Below, in pieces: positions 17,424 to 26,156 of a stretch of DNA of 64,000 nt. Numbering within the stretch: the first letter of the stretch is position 1; the number at the start of each line of letters is the position of its first letter. The notes beneath the pieces are model-generated. The model ran no database searches, was not told where the DNA came from, and was given only the letters and a program-made list of their open reading frames with translations. This stretch comes from SVFI01 sp045535935 (GTDB lineage: Bacteria > Bacillota > Clostridia > Lachnospirales > Lachnospiraceae). The position numbers were made by a program, and so were the translations under genes. The stretch covers positions 13,002 through 77,001 of the forward strand of contig JAZSMO010000023.1 in the NCBI GenBank assembly GCA_045535935.1, given 5' to 3'.

Positions 17424-18896
17424 ATGCAGAATAATGTAGGAATGGAAGCAGCCAGAAAGGCAGCAGAGGAAGCCGCAAGAAAAGCAGCAGCGGCAACACT
17501 TAAAAATTCAGAAAATGCGCAGAGTGCATCTGCCAACAATGAGAAAGAAGATAATTCGATTAAATCGGCAGAAGAAGCGATTCGTCAGACTGCCGGGTTA
17601 AATGCCAAGAAAGCAGCGATTGAATCTGCATTCCGTATTGCGGATGAAGCAGCCAGAAAGGCAGCTCATGAAGTGACAGAGGCTACATCTTCCGAAAAAG
17701 ATCCGGCAAGACGTGCTATTGAAGAGGAAACAATCCGTAAAGCAGCCAGTGAGCATACACGCAAAATCGCGGAAGAAGCAGCCAGAAAATTGGCAGAAGA
17801 AAATATTAAAAAAGCACAGGATTTTGCAAAAGCATCGGATGAGCGTATCAAACAGTTAAAAGAAGACACTGCAAAAAAAGTGGAAGCAGAAGAAAAAGTG
17901 GCTGTTGATAAAGCTGTAAGCGAAGCAGAAGCAAAAGCAAAAGAGGATATGATTGCGCATCTTAAGAAGGTAGAAGAAGAGGCGCAGAAAGAAGTAGAAG
18001 AAGCTATTCGCAAGGCAAATGAAGTAGCCAGAAAGAAAATGGATGAGGCGAAAGCAACAGCGGAAGCTGAGGTCGAGAAGAAAGTGGATGCTGTCAGAAA
18101 AGAGGCGGAAGCAAAAGCAGCTGAGGCTATTGAAGCAGCTGTGACAAAGGTCGGAACAGAAGCCAGAGCGAAAGAGACTGAGGCAGCGAAAGAAGAAGAT
18201 GCTAAGAATGTTCGTGCAGTGGAAGAGATCGTTGCCAAGGAAGCAAATACAGCAGCATTGAAGTTTGCTAAAGATGCTATCGTAAAGATGGAAGAAGAAA
18301 AGATTCGTCGCGCTGAGGAAGAGAAAGCAAGACTTGCAGCAGAGGAAAAGGCACGCAAGGAAGCTGAAGAGCGCGCACGTAGAGAGGCGGAAGAGGCTGA
18401 GAGAAAGCGCATCGAGGAAGAGAAGCGCCGTAAAGAAGAAGAGGCAAAAGCCAAAGCAGAAGCTGCTGAAAAAGCAAGAAAAGCAGCAGAAGCTCTCGAG
18501 TTCCGTAAATATCAGGAAGAAGCGATGAGACAGACGCAGAAGGCAGCGGAAGCACAGGCGGCAGCCCAGGCAGTCGAGACACCGGCGCAACCTGCAGCAA
18601 GTGCGGCAGCAGCGGCGGCGGCAGCAATGAATCAGCCGACACCTGCACCGGCACCAACTCCGGCTCCAGCACCTGCACCTGCTCCTGCACCGGCACCAAC
18701 TCCGGCTCCGGCACCTGCTCCTGCATCAAAGGCAGAAGCAATTCAGGAAGCAACGGCATCTACAGGCGGAGCGATGTCATTAGACGACTTCCAGAAGGCA
18801 GCTATGAAGCTGAAGATCTTACTGGACAACGGTATTATCTCACAGGCTGAGTTTGATGAAGAAAAACGTCGCCTTGTAGAAAATATGCAGCTTTAA
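17424..18896 (+). CDS. Ala/Glu/Lys-rich coiled-coil protein with SHOCT domain
   Basis: A low-complexity protein of 490 residues. Residues 1-385 are almost entirely Ala, Glu, Lys and Arg with a recurring AARKAAEEAARK-like unit, predicting a very long charged alpha-helix or coiled coil. Residues about 390-438 are an Ala run and a Pro-Ala-Pro linker encoded by an internal DNA repeat. The last 40 residues form a SHOCT domain (LKILLDNGIISQAEFDEEKRRL), a short oligomerisation module found at protein termini. No signal peptide or membrane segment is seen, so it should be cytoplasmic. It has its own promoter and terminator, so it is a single-gene unit. The function is unknown; a TolA-like spacer or filament role is conceivable only by composition. 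Confidence 0.8.
   Translation: MQNNVGMEAARKAAEEAARKAAAATLKNSENAQSASANNEKEDNSIKSAEEAIRQTAGLNAKKAAIESAFRIADEAARKAAHEVTEATSSEKDPARRAIEEETIRKAASEHTRKIAEEAARKLAEENIKKAQDFAKASDERIKQLKEDTAKKVEAEEKVAVDKAVSEAEAKAKEDMIAHLKKVEEEAQKEVEEAIRKANEVARKKMDEAKATAEAEVEKKVDAVRKEAEAKAAEAIEAAVTKVGTEARAKETEAAKEEDAKNVRAVEEIVAKEANTAALKFAKDAIVKMEEEKIRRAEEEKARLAAEEKARKEAEERARREAEEAERKRIEEEKRRKEEEAKAKAEAAEKARKAAEALEFRKYQEEAMRQTQKAAEAQAAAQAVETPAQPAASAAAAAAAAMNQPTPAPAPTPAPAPAPAPAPAPTPAPAPAPASKAEAIQEATASTGGAMSLDDFQKAAMKLKILLDNGIISQAEFDEEKRRLVENMQL
18645..18709 (+). repeat. 42-base tandem period encoding the Pro-Ala linker
   Basis: A 23-base stretch starting GCACCGGCACCAACTCCGGC at 18645 recurs exactly at 18687, a period of 42 bases or 14 residues. 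It lies inside the SHOCT protein gene and encodes PAPTPAP-type sequence, so the length of this linker probably varies between strains. Confidence 0.7.
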
Positions 18897-18912
18897 TAGA
18901 TAAGAAAGAATT

Positions 18913-18942
18913 GGGATATCACAATGTGGTATCCCTTTTTTT
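18913..18942 (+). terminator. Intrinsic terminator after the SHOCT protein gene
   Basis: GGGATATCAC and GTGGTATCCC form a 10-base-pair stem (one wobble) with a 3-base loop, followed by seven T. Confidence 0.9.
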
Positions 18943-18960
18943 ATATTTTGAAAATATGTG

Positions 18961-19022
18961 TTGACAAATAATATTATACGCCATATAATATGACACAGAA
19001 AACATATTATACGACGTATAAT
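18961..19022 (+). promoter_or_regulatory. Consensus promoter with two palindromic PadR operators
   Basis: TTGACA (18961-18966) and TATAAT (18984-18989) with a 17-base spacer make a perfect sigma-A promoter. Operator 1, ATTATACG-C-CATATAAT (18973-18989), fills the spacer and -10; operator 2, ATTATACG-A-CGTATAAT (19006-19022), is a perfect palindrome just downstream of the start region. Their centres are 33 bases apart, about three helical turns. Binding by the PadR protein encoded next would shut the promoter, giving negative autoregulation. Confidence 0.8.
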
Positions 19023-19063
19023 ATTATAAATGTGTATAGTACATAAAAGAAAGGAGAATAAGT

Positions 19064-19390
19064 ATGGTATTTAATACAGGAGCAGCTTTGTTGGATGCCA
19101 TCGTTCTTGCGGTAGTCGATAAGGATAAACAAGGCACTTACGGGTATCGGATTACCCAGGATGTCAGGCAGGTACTGGAAGTTTCGGAATCTACCTTATA
19201 CCCGGTACTGCGGCGCTTGCAAAAGGGCGGCTATCTGGAAGTTTATGATATGGAATGCGCTGGAAGAAATCGCAGATATTATAAAACAACGCCCCAGGGT
19301 GAAGCGCAATTAAAAGAGTATCGTGAGGAATGGATGAACTACTCACAAAAAATCACACAAATTTTCGAGGGAGGCACAGTTCATGAATAA
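19064..19390 (+). CDS. PadR-family transcriptional repressor
   Basis: A short PadR regulator (108 residues) with the winged-helix core: GYRITQDVRQVLEVSESTLYPVLRRLQKGGYLEVY and the RRYYKTT wing (given in parts: YRITQDV, ESTLYPVLRRLQ, YYKTT). Family members repress their own operon and respond to ligands, often envelope or antimicrobial stress. AAAGGAG precedes ATG 19064. It overlaps the DUF1700 gene by 8 bases. The padR-DUF1700-DUF4097 arrangement is common in Firmicutes, where it serves as an envelope-stress unit. The twin palindromes upstream are its probable operators. Confidence 0.95.
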   Translation: MVFNTGAALLDAIVLAVVDKDKQGTYGYRITQDVRQVLEVSESTLYPVLRRLQKGGYLEVYDMECAGRNRRYYKTTPQGEAQLKEYREEWMNYSQKITQIFEGGTVHE

Positions 19391-20018
19391 ATATGAATTT
19401 TTGAGGCAATTAGAGAATCTGCTCTCTGATCTTCCGGAAGAAGAGCGCAGAGAAGCGATGGAATATTATGTGGAATATTTTGATGAGGCAGGACCGGAGA
19501 AGGAAGCGGAGGTGCTTCGTGAACTCGGTTCGCCGTCTGAGGTTGCCCACAATATAAGAGAAGATCTTGCGGGGAAAGAACTTATGGTAGTTTCGCAGGA
19601 CGCAGAGGACGGAAAAAAGAAAGAAAAGAATGACGGATGGAAGATTGCATGTATTGTACTTCTGTGTGTGTTGGCAGCACCGATTGCTATTCCGCTTGCG
19701 GTTGCACTTGTAGGAGCAATCATTGGTATTATCGTCGGATTGGTTTCCTCTGTGGCGGGAGTATTCCTGGCGAGCTGCTTAATGACATTTGCACTTGCGG
19801 CGGCAGCGATTATACTGTTTGTTATCGGAATTATCAAACTTTTTACAATACCTTTAGTCGGAGCATTTTTACTTGGATTATCACTGGTCTGCGCAGGAGT
19901 GGCCCTGCTTCTCGGATTCCTTGTAGTTAAATTCCTGCTTGTGGCATTACCGGCCATCTGCAGAGGTATCTATAAGCTTTGTAAACGTATCTTCGTGAGA
20001 AAGGAGGAAAAAGCATGA
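19383..20018 (+). CDS. DUF1700 (HAAS-domain) membrane protein
   Basis: A 211-residue protein. The N-terminal 70 residues form the HAAS-type helical domain (EFLRQLENLLSDLP, then EEERREAMEYYVEYFDEAG), which in this family partners with the neighbouring PadR. Four hydrophobic helices follow between about 90 and 200, and the protein ends in a basic tail. The start overlaps the end of padR and the ATG of the next gene overlaps its stop (ATGA at 20015), so all three genes are translationally coupled. Probable role: membrane-bound sensor or anti-repressor of the PadR circuit (inference). Confidence 0.9.
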   Translation: MNKYEFLRQLENLLSDLPEEERREAMEYYVEYFDEAGPEKEAEVLRELGSPSEVAHNIREDLAGKELMVVSQDAEDGKKKEKNDGWKIACIVLLCVLAAPIAIPLAVALVGAIIGIIVGLVSSVAGVFLASCLMTFALAAAAIILFVIGIIKLFTIPLVGAFLLGLSLVCAGVALLLGFLVVKFLLVALPAICRGIYKLCKRIFVRKEEKA

Positions 20019-21010
20019 AAAAATCATCGGTTATCATTTTAATTACATCTGTATGTCTCATTCTCGTCGGAGCGATTTTGGCGGGGATTACCGGAACGGT
20101 AGGCGGCGTGCAGAAGATTCAGGAGTTGATTGATGAAGAGGACATCGCTTTTGAAGTTCCGTTTTTTGAAGAATATGAATTGCAGCTGGATTCAACCGGA
20201 CTTTATTTTGCACCGGAGGATGATATGAGAGAAGTGCCTTCGGAAGTGTATATAGTAGAGCCGAGCGACTTTGATGCAAAAGAGCCGGGTGAGTATGTAG
20301 AAGAAATGGTAGATGCAACCGAAAATATCGCATCGTTAGAGATTAAACTGGGTGCGGGAGAGTTGGAGTTTAGAAAGAGTGGAGATGACCGTATTCACAT
20401 ACAGCAGGATGGGAACCTTAATATTACTCCAAAGACCAACGGCGACAAGCTGGTGCTTGAGGTGGAAAGTCTCGTGAATGTGCAGATTTTCGGCGTTTCC
20501 GTGGGTGACTCAGCTACTGCGGGTAGTGCGACACTTTACCTCCCGGAGCGTGTTTATGATGAAATTTCCATTGAAATGGGTGCAGGTACATGCAATGGTG
20601 ATTTCCCGGTATCCAAACAGCTTTCTATCGATATGGGCGCCGGCGAGGCAGAATTTGATTATATTAAGACAGGCGAGTTTGAGCTCAGAGTCGGTGCAGG
20701 CGAATGTTCCATCTACACGATTGAAGCAGATAAGCTCAGTGCTGACATTGCCATGGGCGAGTTTTCAGCAAAAGCGCGCATTCATGACGAACTGGATGCA
20801 ACAGTCGGCATGGGTGAAATCTCGATGGATATCATCGGTAAGGAAACAGACTTTGACTACGACGTGGAGGTCGGTGCAGGCGAAGTCCGTATCGGAAACA
20901 GAAGCTACAGTGGTATCGGAAGCGGCGGAAGTCAGAGCAACAACACCGGAAAAGAGATTGATGTAGAGTGCGGTATGGGTGAAGCGACAATCCGTTTTGT
21001 AGAAGGGTAA
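20015..21010 (+). CDS. DUF4097 beta-strand repeat (adhesin-like) membrane protein
   Basis: A 331-residue protein with one N-terminal transmembrane or signal-anchor helix (about 7-28) and an external region of repeated beta strands. The repeating phrase is GAGE or GMGE (LGAGELEF, MGAGTCNG, MGAGEAEF, VGAGECSI, MGEFSAKA, VGAGEVRI, CGMGEATI), the hallmark of the DUF4097 right-handed beta-solenoid. It is the third gene of the padR operon and couples by ATGA to DUF1700. A role in envelope-stress signalling is inferred from the operon only. Confidence 0.9.
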   Translation: MKKSSVIILITSVCLILVGAILAGITGTVGGVQKIQELIDEEDIAFEVPFFEEYELQLDSTGLYFAPEDDMREVPSEVYIVEPSDFDAKEPGEYVEEMVDATENIASLEIKLGAGELEFRKSGDDRIHIQQDGNLNITPKTNGDKLVLEVESLVNVQIFGVSVGDSATAGSATLYLPERVYDEISIEMGAGTCNGDFPVSKQLSIDMGAGEAEFDYIKTGEFELRVGAGECSIYTIEADKLSADIAMGEFSAKARIHDELDATVGMGEISMDIIGKETDFDYDVEVGAGEVRIGNRSYSGIGSGGSQSNNTGKEIDVECGMGEATIRFVEG

Positions 21011-21018
21011 AGAGATAC

Positions 21019-22578
21019 ATGTTTCATTTTGGTTTTTCATATATCGGTCTCATTTATTTGTTAATGCTTTTTATCCCGAACGGTTTGTGGACGAAGCACA
21101 AGCCAAGGGGGTATGATGCGCATGTTAAAAATGAGAATAAAACTCTGCTTTTGTTTGAGAGAGTCGGAGAGGCACTGACGTCCGTATGCGTAATTATATT
21201 TTCGGATTTTAATATCCGCAAGACATATTGGGCGCTATGGCTTGCCATCTCGTTCCTCTTTATGATTTGTTATGAGATTTACTGGGTGCGCTACTTTAAA
21301 AGCAACCATGAGATGAAGGACTTTTACAGTAGTTTTTGCGGGATTCCGGTGGCGGGTGCAACGTTGCCGGTAATCGCATTCTTTCTGCTGGGAATCTACG
21401 GAAGTAATGTGTTTTTGCTTGTGTCGGTGTTAATTCTCGCTATCGGACATATCGGTATTCATCTGCAGCATAAAAGGGAAGTATGTGGTAAGGCAAAAAG
21501 AAAACTTCCGGCGGGTATTTTCGGTTGGATATGCGGACTTTTTGCCGGGATAATCATCGCAATCCTTGTGCTGGTAATCGGATGTAGGAATCTGAATTAT
21601 ATGCAGCATTATGCGCTGGTAAAGAAAGGCGTGGATGAAGGAGTGTATGTGGAACTCGGCGGTCAGGAGCAGTATGTGCTGCTGCGCGGAGAAGACGTGA
21701 AAAATCCGGTGATAGTTTACTTGCACGGTGGGCCTTCGTCATCGGACACCTATGCAACCTATGGCTTTTCGAAGTACTTAACGGATGACTATACCGTGCT
21801 GGCATGGGATCAGAGAGGCTGCGGAAGAACCTATTTCCGTAATATGGAAAAAGACCCGGAAAATGCAACAGCGACGTATGCGCAGGCACTCACGGATTTG
21901 GATGAGCTTGTGGACTATGCGCGGGAGCGATTCGGGCAGGAAAAAGTCATTATCTTAGGTCATTCTTACGGGACGATTCTCGGAAGTGAGTATGCACTGG
22001 CTAACCCGGAGAAGGTATCGGCCTACGTTAGTGTTGCGCAGGTTATTTCTATGGAAAAAATGGTTGTTTACAGTTATGAGGATGCGCTGAAAAAGGCAAA
22101 AGAAGCGGGAGACGATACAGCGGAACTCGAGACGGCATTCGAAACGTTTTGTGAGAGTGAAGATATGACGGATATGATGAAAGTCCGGGCATTGGGAACA
22201 AAGTATCAGCCGGTGAAGGTTGCAGACCGGGCGACCTTAATATCTGTGATATCGCCGTACTTCGGTGTGGATGATTTTCGGTGGTTTTTAAAGCAACTGG
22301 GAAGTTTGGATACCTATTTTGCTCTGAATAAGCCGCTGTTTGATTATACATATGAGTTTGATGCGTATGAAAATGCATTGGAGTTTGAAGTGCCGGTATA
22401 TTTCATTTCCGGTGATTCCGACTGGATATGTCCGGTCGATTCGGTTCGTGAATATGCAGAGAATATTACAGCACCGGAGGTCCGTTTGGAACTGTTGGAC
22501 GGGTGCGGGCATAATGTGCAGTATTCACTGCCGGAGGAGTTTGCAAAAATAGTCCGTGAGGTTATAAAGGGGCACTAA
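21019..22578 (+). CDS. Membrane-anchored alpha/beta hydrolase (prolyl aminopeptidase-like)
   Basis: A 519-residue protein. Residues 1-190 hold about six hydrophobic helices. The C-terminal 320 residues are an alpha/beta hydrolase with oxyanion motif HGGPSSSD, WDQRGCGRT, the nucleophile elbow GHSYGT, an aspartate in SGDSDWICP and the catalytic histidine in DGCGHN. The HGGP and DQRG phrases are typical of proline iminopeptidase relatives. The catalytic domain is expected to face one side of the membrane; which side is unclear. It lies 8 bases after the DUF4097 gene and is followed by a terminator, so it is the last gene of the padR operon. Confidence 0.85.
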   Translation: MFHFGFSYIGLIYLLMLFIPNGLWTKHKPRGYDAHVKNENKTLLLFERVGEALTSVCVIIFSDFNIRKTYWALWLAISFLFMICYEIYWVRYFKSNHEMKDFYSSFCGIPVAGATLPVIAFFLLGIYGSNVFLLVSVLILAIGHIGIHLQHKREVCGKAKRKLPAGIFGWICGLFAGIIIAILVLVIGCRNLNYMQHYALVKKGVDEGVYVELGGQEQYVLLRGEDVKNPVIVYLHGGPSSSDTYATYGFSKYLTDDYTVLAWDQRGCGRTYFRNMEKDPENATATYAQALTDLDELVDYARERFGQEKVIILGHSYGTILGSEYALANPEKVSAYVSVAQVISMEKMVVYSYEDALKKAKEAGDDTAELETAFETFCESEDMTDMMKVRALGTKYQPVKVADRATLISVISPYFGVDDFRWFLKQLGSLDTYFALNKPLFDYTYEFDAYENALEFEVPVYFISGDSDWICPVDSVREYAENITAPEVRLELLDGCGHNVQYSLPEEFAKIVREVIKGH

Positions 22579-22598
22579 GCCAATATTATTTAATTAAG

Positions 22599-22632
22599 AC
22601 AGTCGTCATACGCAATGTAGACGGCTGTTTTA
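22599..22632 (+). terminator. Intrinsic terminator of the padR operon
   Basis: ACAGTCGTC (22599-22607) pairs with GACGGCTGT (22620-22628) with one wobble, followed by TTTTAC. The T-run is short. Confidence 0.65.
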
Positions 22633-22767
22633 CGTTCTATGGAATTGTTTTTGCAAAACAGTACGTAAGCCCCCAAATTATTTACGGTTCTTATGCCAAA
22701 ATAGGCTGGTGCAATGGGAAGAAAAAGTGTATGATGAACTACAGAAAATAATAGAGAGGTAACGCCT

Positions 22768-23313
22768 ATGGAAAAACAATTTTCTAACATGAGATTAAAA
22801 GCAATTTTGAAAATCATCATTCCGCTTTTGGTGATTCCGCTGATTGTTCTTGTCGTGATGCGGGAGGATTTGGAAACAGCTGAGATAGTTATTGTAGGTT
22901 GCACATGGGGGATTGTGGCGCTTATTTATATCGTCAGCGGAATCCTTACCTTGAGAGACGGCCCGAAGCAGGCGATGGCATACATAAAAAGCTATCCGGG
23001 CGGTAGTGATGCGCTGGATGCGGAACTTGCGGAGGCAGAGGAGTTCGGAGGGTTGAAAATCGGACGGGAACATGCCTTTGTCGATGCGTCAGACGGATTT
23101 CATATTTTGCCGCTGGATAAGATTGAGAAAGTCTACGTGCGCCATCATGGCGAAAACAGAGTAAAAGGAAGGCCGGGCTACTATTATCTTTACATTTCAG
23201 CCACACTTCCCGACTGGTCTGAGACGATTAAGGTGTATTATGTGAGCGGTGACGAAGCCCGTGATACAGAAGTGTATTTGCGACAGCGATGTGATTTGCA
23301 GTCGGAAGAATAA
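22768..23313 (+). CDS. Hypothetical two-helix membrane protein
   Basis: A 181-residue protein not assigned to a family. Two transmembrane helices near the N-terminus (about 12-28 and 42-60) are followed by a soluble domain of about 110 residues of mixed strands with HAFVDASDGFHILP and KVYVRHHGENR. The pattern suggests a small PH-like or YcxB-like cytoplasmic domain, but this is a guess. GAGAGGTAA precedes ATG 22768. It stands alone between the padR-operon terminator and the valS promoter. Confidence 0.7.
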   Translation: MEKQFSNMRLKAILKIIIPLLVIPLIVLVVMREDLETAEIVIVGCTWGIVALIYIVSGILTLRDGPKQAMAYIKSYPGGSDALDAELAEAEEFGGLKIGREHAFVDASDGFHILPLDKIEKVYVRHHGENRVKGRPGYYYLYISATLPDWSETIKVYYVSGDEARDTEVYLRQRCDLQSEE

Positions 23314-23330
23314 CAGAAGACACGCGCTTC

Positions 23331-23359
23331 TTGACAAATTGAGGGTGTGCGACTATCAT
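23331..23359 (+). promoter_or_regulatory. Sigma-A promoter of valS
   Basis: TTGACA, 17 bases, TATCAT. The ATG of valS is 48 bases downstream. The spacer is too short for a T-box leader, so valS here is not T-box controlled. Confidence 0.75.
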
Positions 23360-23406
23360 AAATTATGTATGCGAATTGCAAAAATTGACGCACCAAGGAG
23401 ACAAAA

Positions 23407-26067
23407 ATGAGTAAAGAATTAGCAAAAACATATGACCCACATGGTATGGAAGACCGTATCTATGAAAAGTGGCTTGAGAAAAAATATTTCCACGCGGAGG
23501 TAGATCACGACAAAAAACCGTTCACGATCGTCATTCCGCCTCCAAATATCACAGGTCAGCTCCATATGGGACATGCGCTTGACAATACAATGCAGGATAT
23601 CCTCATTCGTTTTAAGAGAATGCAGGGATACAATGCCCTTTGGCAGCCGGGTACCGACCATGCTTCCATTGCGACAGAGGTTAAGATTATTGAGAAATTA
23701 AAAGAAGAAGGCATCGATAAAGACGATCTCGGAAGAGACGGCTTTTTGGAGAGAGCCTGGGACTGGAAGAGAGAGTACGGCGGACGTATTATCGAGCAGC
23801 TCAAAAAGCTCGGATCTTCCTGTGACTGGGACAGGGAGCGCTTCACCATGGACGAAGGCTGTAATGAGGCCGTTACCGAAGTGTTCTGCAAGATGCATGA
23901 AAAAGGATGGATTTACAAGGGCTCCCGTATTATCAACTGGTGTCCGGTTTGTAATACATCGATTTCCGATGCGGAAGTACAGTATGAGGAGCAGGCAGGT
24001 CATTTGTGGCATATCAAATATCCGGTGGTAGATGAAAACGGAGAGCCGTCTAAGACAGAGTTCCTTACATTCGCAACGACAAGACCTGAGACTATGCTCG
24101 GTGACACTGCGGTTGCGATCAATCCGGCAGATGAGAGATATACTTATCTGAAGGGAAGACAGGTTTGGTTACCTATCGTTAACAAAGCGATTCCGGTCGT
24201 AGAAGATTCTTACGTTGACATGGAATTCGGTACCGGTGTTGTTAAGATTACTCCGGCTCATGACCCGAACGACTTCGAGGTCGGAAAACGTCATAACCTT
24301 CCGGAAGTTAACATCATGAACGATGATGCTACCATCAACAAAAACGGCGGAATTTACGAAGGTATGGACCGTTACGAAGCGCGCGCTGCCATCGTAAAAG
24401 AACTGGATAGCCAGGGCTTACTTGTTAAGATTGAAGATTATACCCATAATGTAGGAACCCATGACCGTTGTAAAACAACGGTAGAGCCACTCATCAAAAA
24501 ACAGTGGTTCGTAAAGATGGACGAGCTGATCAAACCGGCTGTAAAAGCAGTCAAAGACGGTGAGATTAAGCTGGTTCCGGAACGTATGGAAAAGACATAT
24601 TTCAACTGGACAGACAATATCAGAGACTGGTGTATCTCAAGACAGCTCTGGTGGGGACACAGAATTCCTGCTTACTACTGTCAGGAGTGCGGCGAAGTCA
24701 TCGTCGGCAAGGAGATGCCAGGTGTTTGTCCGAAATGCGGATGCACACGTTTTGGGCAGGATCCGGATACACTGGATACATGGTTTTCATCTGCGCTTTG
24801 GCCGTTCTCTACACTGGGCTGGCCGAACATGACAGAAGATTTGAAATATTTCTATCCGACCGATGTCCTTGTAACAGGATACGATATCATTTTCTTCTGG
24901 GTAATCCGTATGATCTTCTCCGGATTCGAGCAGATGGGTGAGAAGCCGTTCCATACCGTTTTGTTCCATGGACTTGTCCGTGACTCACAGGGTAGAAAGA
25001 TGAGTAAATCTCTTGGCAACGGTATCGATCCGCTTGAGATTATTGACCAGTACGGTGCGGATGCACTGAGACTGACATTGATTACAGGTAATGCACCGGG
25101 TAACGATATGCGTTTCTACTACGAGAGAGTAGAGGCGAGCCGTAACTTTGCAAACAAAGTATGGAATGCTTCCCGTTTCATTATGATGAACATGGAAGGC
25201 AAAGAAATTCCTGCAAATGCTGCGGACGGACTGGAGCCGGTAGATAAATGGATTCTTTCCAAACTGAACAGTCTGACAAAAGAAGTAACCGACAATATGG
25301 AGCACTACGAACTCGGTATCGCAGTGCAGAAAGTATATGACTTCATCTGGGATGAGTTCTGCGACTGGTACATTGAGATGGTAAAACCGCGTCTTTACAA
25401 CAGTGACGATGCGACAAGCCAGAATGCAGCACTTTGGACATTAAAGACGGTTCTGCTCGGAGCCTTGAAGCTCCTTCACCCTTATATGCCGTTTATCACA
25501 GAAGAAATCTTCTGCACACTTCAGAACGAAGAAGAGTCTATCATGATTTCCGAGTGGCCTGTTTACAACGAGGCTTATGCGTTTGCAAAAGAGGAAAAAG
25601 AGATTGAGACGATGAAAGAAGCGGTTCGCGGAATCCGTAACGTGCGTACTTCCATGAACGTTGCTCCTTCCCGTAAAGCATCCGTATATGTGGTTTCTGA
25701 CAAAAAAGAAATCTGTGATATCTTCGAAAACGGAAAACTCTTCTTTGCACCGCTTGCTTATGCGTCTGAGGTACTTATTCAGACAGACAAAGCAGGTATT
25801 GCAGACGATGCGGTCAGCGTTGTGATCGACGGGGCAACCCTTTACATTCCGTTTGCAGAGCTTGTAGACCTGAAGCAGGAGATTGAGCGTCTCGAGAAGG
25901 AAGAAAAGAAACTTTCCGGCGAGATTGCAAGAGCAACGGGAATGCTTAACAACGAACGTTTCACAAGCAAAGCACCGGCAGAAAAAGTTGCCGAGGAAAG
26001 AGCAAAGCTTGAGAAATATACACAGATGCTGGCACAGGTACAGGAGAGACTGGCACAGCTTAAATAA
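23407..26067 (+). CDS. valS: Valyl-tRNA synthetase
   Basis: Class I aminoacyl-tRNA synthetase that charges tRNA-Val and edits mischarged threonine. The 886-residue length is normal for Firmicutes. The Rossmann signature is PPPNITGQLHMGHAL with HMGH at 53-56; KMSKS is at 531-535; the CP1 editing domain lies between (TTRPETMLGDTAVAINP). Zinc-binding cysteines are seen in NWCPVCNT and CQECGEV...CPKCGC. The last 60 residues form the valine-specific coiled coil (LKQEIERLEKEEKKLSGEI). It has its own promoter upstream and a strong hairpin downstream. Confidence 0.98.
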   Translation: MSKELAKTYDPHGMEDRIYEKWLEKKYFHAEVDHDKKPFTIVIPPPNITGQLHMGHALDNTMQDILIRFKRMQGYNALWQPGTDHASIATEVKIIEKLKEEGIDKDDLGRDGFLERAWDWKREYGGRIIEQLKKLGSSCDWDRERFTMDEGCNEAVTEVFCKMHEKGWIYKGSRIINWCPVCNTSISDAEVQYEEQAGHLWHIKYPVVDENGEPSKTEFLTFATTRPETMLGDTAVAINPADERYTYLKGRQVWLPIVNKAIPVVEDSYVDMEFGTGVVKITPAHDPNDFEVGKRHNLPEVNIMNDDATINKNGGIYEGMDRYEARAAIVKELDSQGLLVKIEDYTHNVGTHDRCKTTVEPLIKKQWFVKMDELIKPAVKAVKDGEIKLVPERMEKTYFNWTDNIRDWCISRQLWWGHRIPAYYCQECGEVIVGKEMPGVCPKCGCTRFGQDPDTLDTWFSSALWPFSTLGWPNMTEDLKYFYPTDVLVTGYDIIFFWVIRMIFSGFEQMGEKPFHTVLFHGLVRDSQGRKMSKSLGNGIDPLEIIDQYGADALRLTLITGNAPGNDMRFYYERVEASRNFANKVWNASRFIMMNMEGKEIPANAADGLEPVDKWILSKLNSLTKEVTDNMEHYELGIAVQKVYDFIWDEFCDWYIEMVKPRLYNSDDATSQNAALWTLKTVLLGALKLLHPYMPFITEEIFCTLQNEEESIMISEWPVYNEAYAFAKEEKEIETMKEAVRGIRNVRTSMNVAPSRKASVYVVSDKKEICDIFENGKLFFAPLAYASEVLIQTDKAGIADDAVSVVIDGATLYIPFAELVDLKQEIERLEKEEKKLSGEIARATGMLNNERFTSKAPAEKVAEERAKLEKYTQMLAQVQERLAQLK

Positions 26068-26076
26068 GATTTCAGT

Positions 26077-26110
26077 CAGCCATCGCTAACAGTTAGCGGT
26101 GGCTGCTTTA
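26077..26110 (+). terminator. Hairpin terminator after valS
   Basis: CAGCCATCGCTAAC pairs with GTTAGCGGTGGCTG (one wobble) as an almost loopless 14-base inverted repeat, followed by CTTTA. The T-run is weak, so some readthrough into folC is likely. Confidence 0.65.
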
Positions 26111-26156
26111 CGTTGATTTTCGGAAATTACCCATAACAAACCGGAAGGAATGTCGT

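Noticed and set aside
18600..18730. Repeat tract considered as a CRISPR-like or regulatory repeat
   Set aside because: It is in frame inside a gene and encodes a Pro-Ala linker; no spacer structure.
17666..18759. Long minus-strand frames of 160-262 codons rich in Ser, Ala, Phe or Leu opposite the coiled-coil gene
   Set aside because: They are mirror images of the Ala/Glu/Lys repeats; no ribosome sites, no credible protein composition, and the + strand gene has promoter, ribosome site, SHOCT domain and terminator.
23314..23406. T-box leader upstream of valS
   Set aside because: Only 48 bases separate the good promoter from the start codon, with no T-box sequence or specifier stem.
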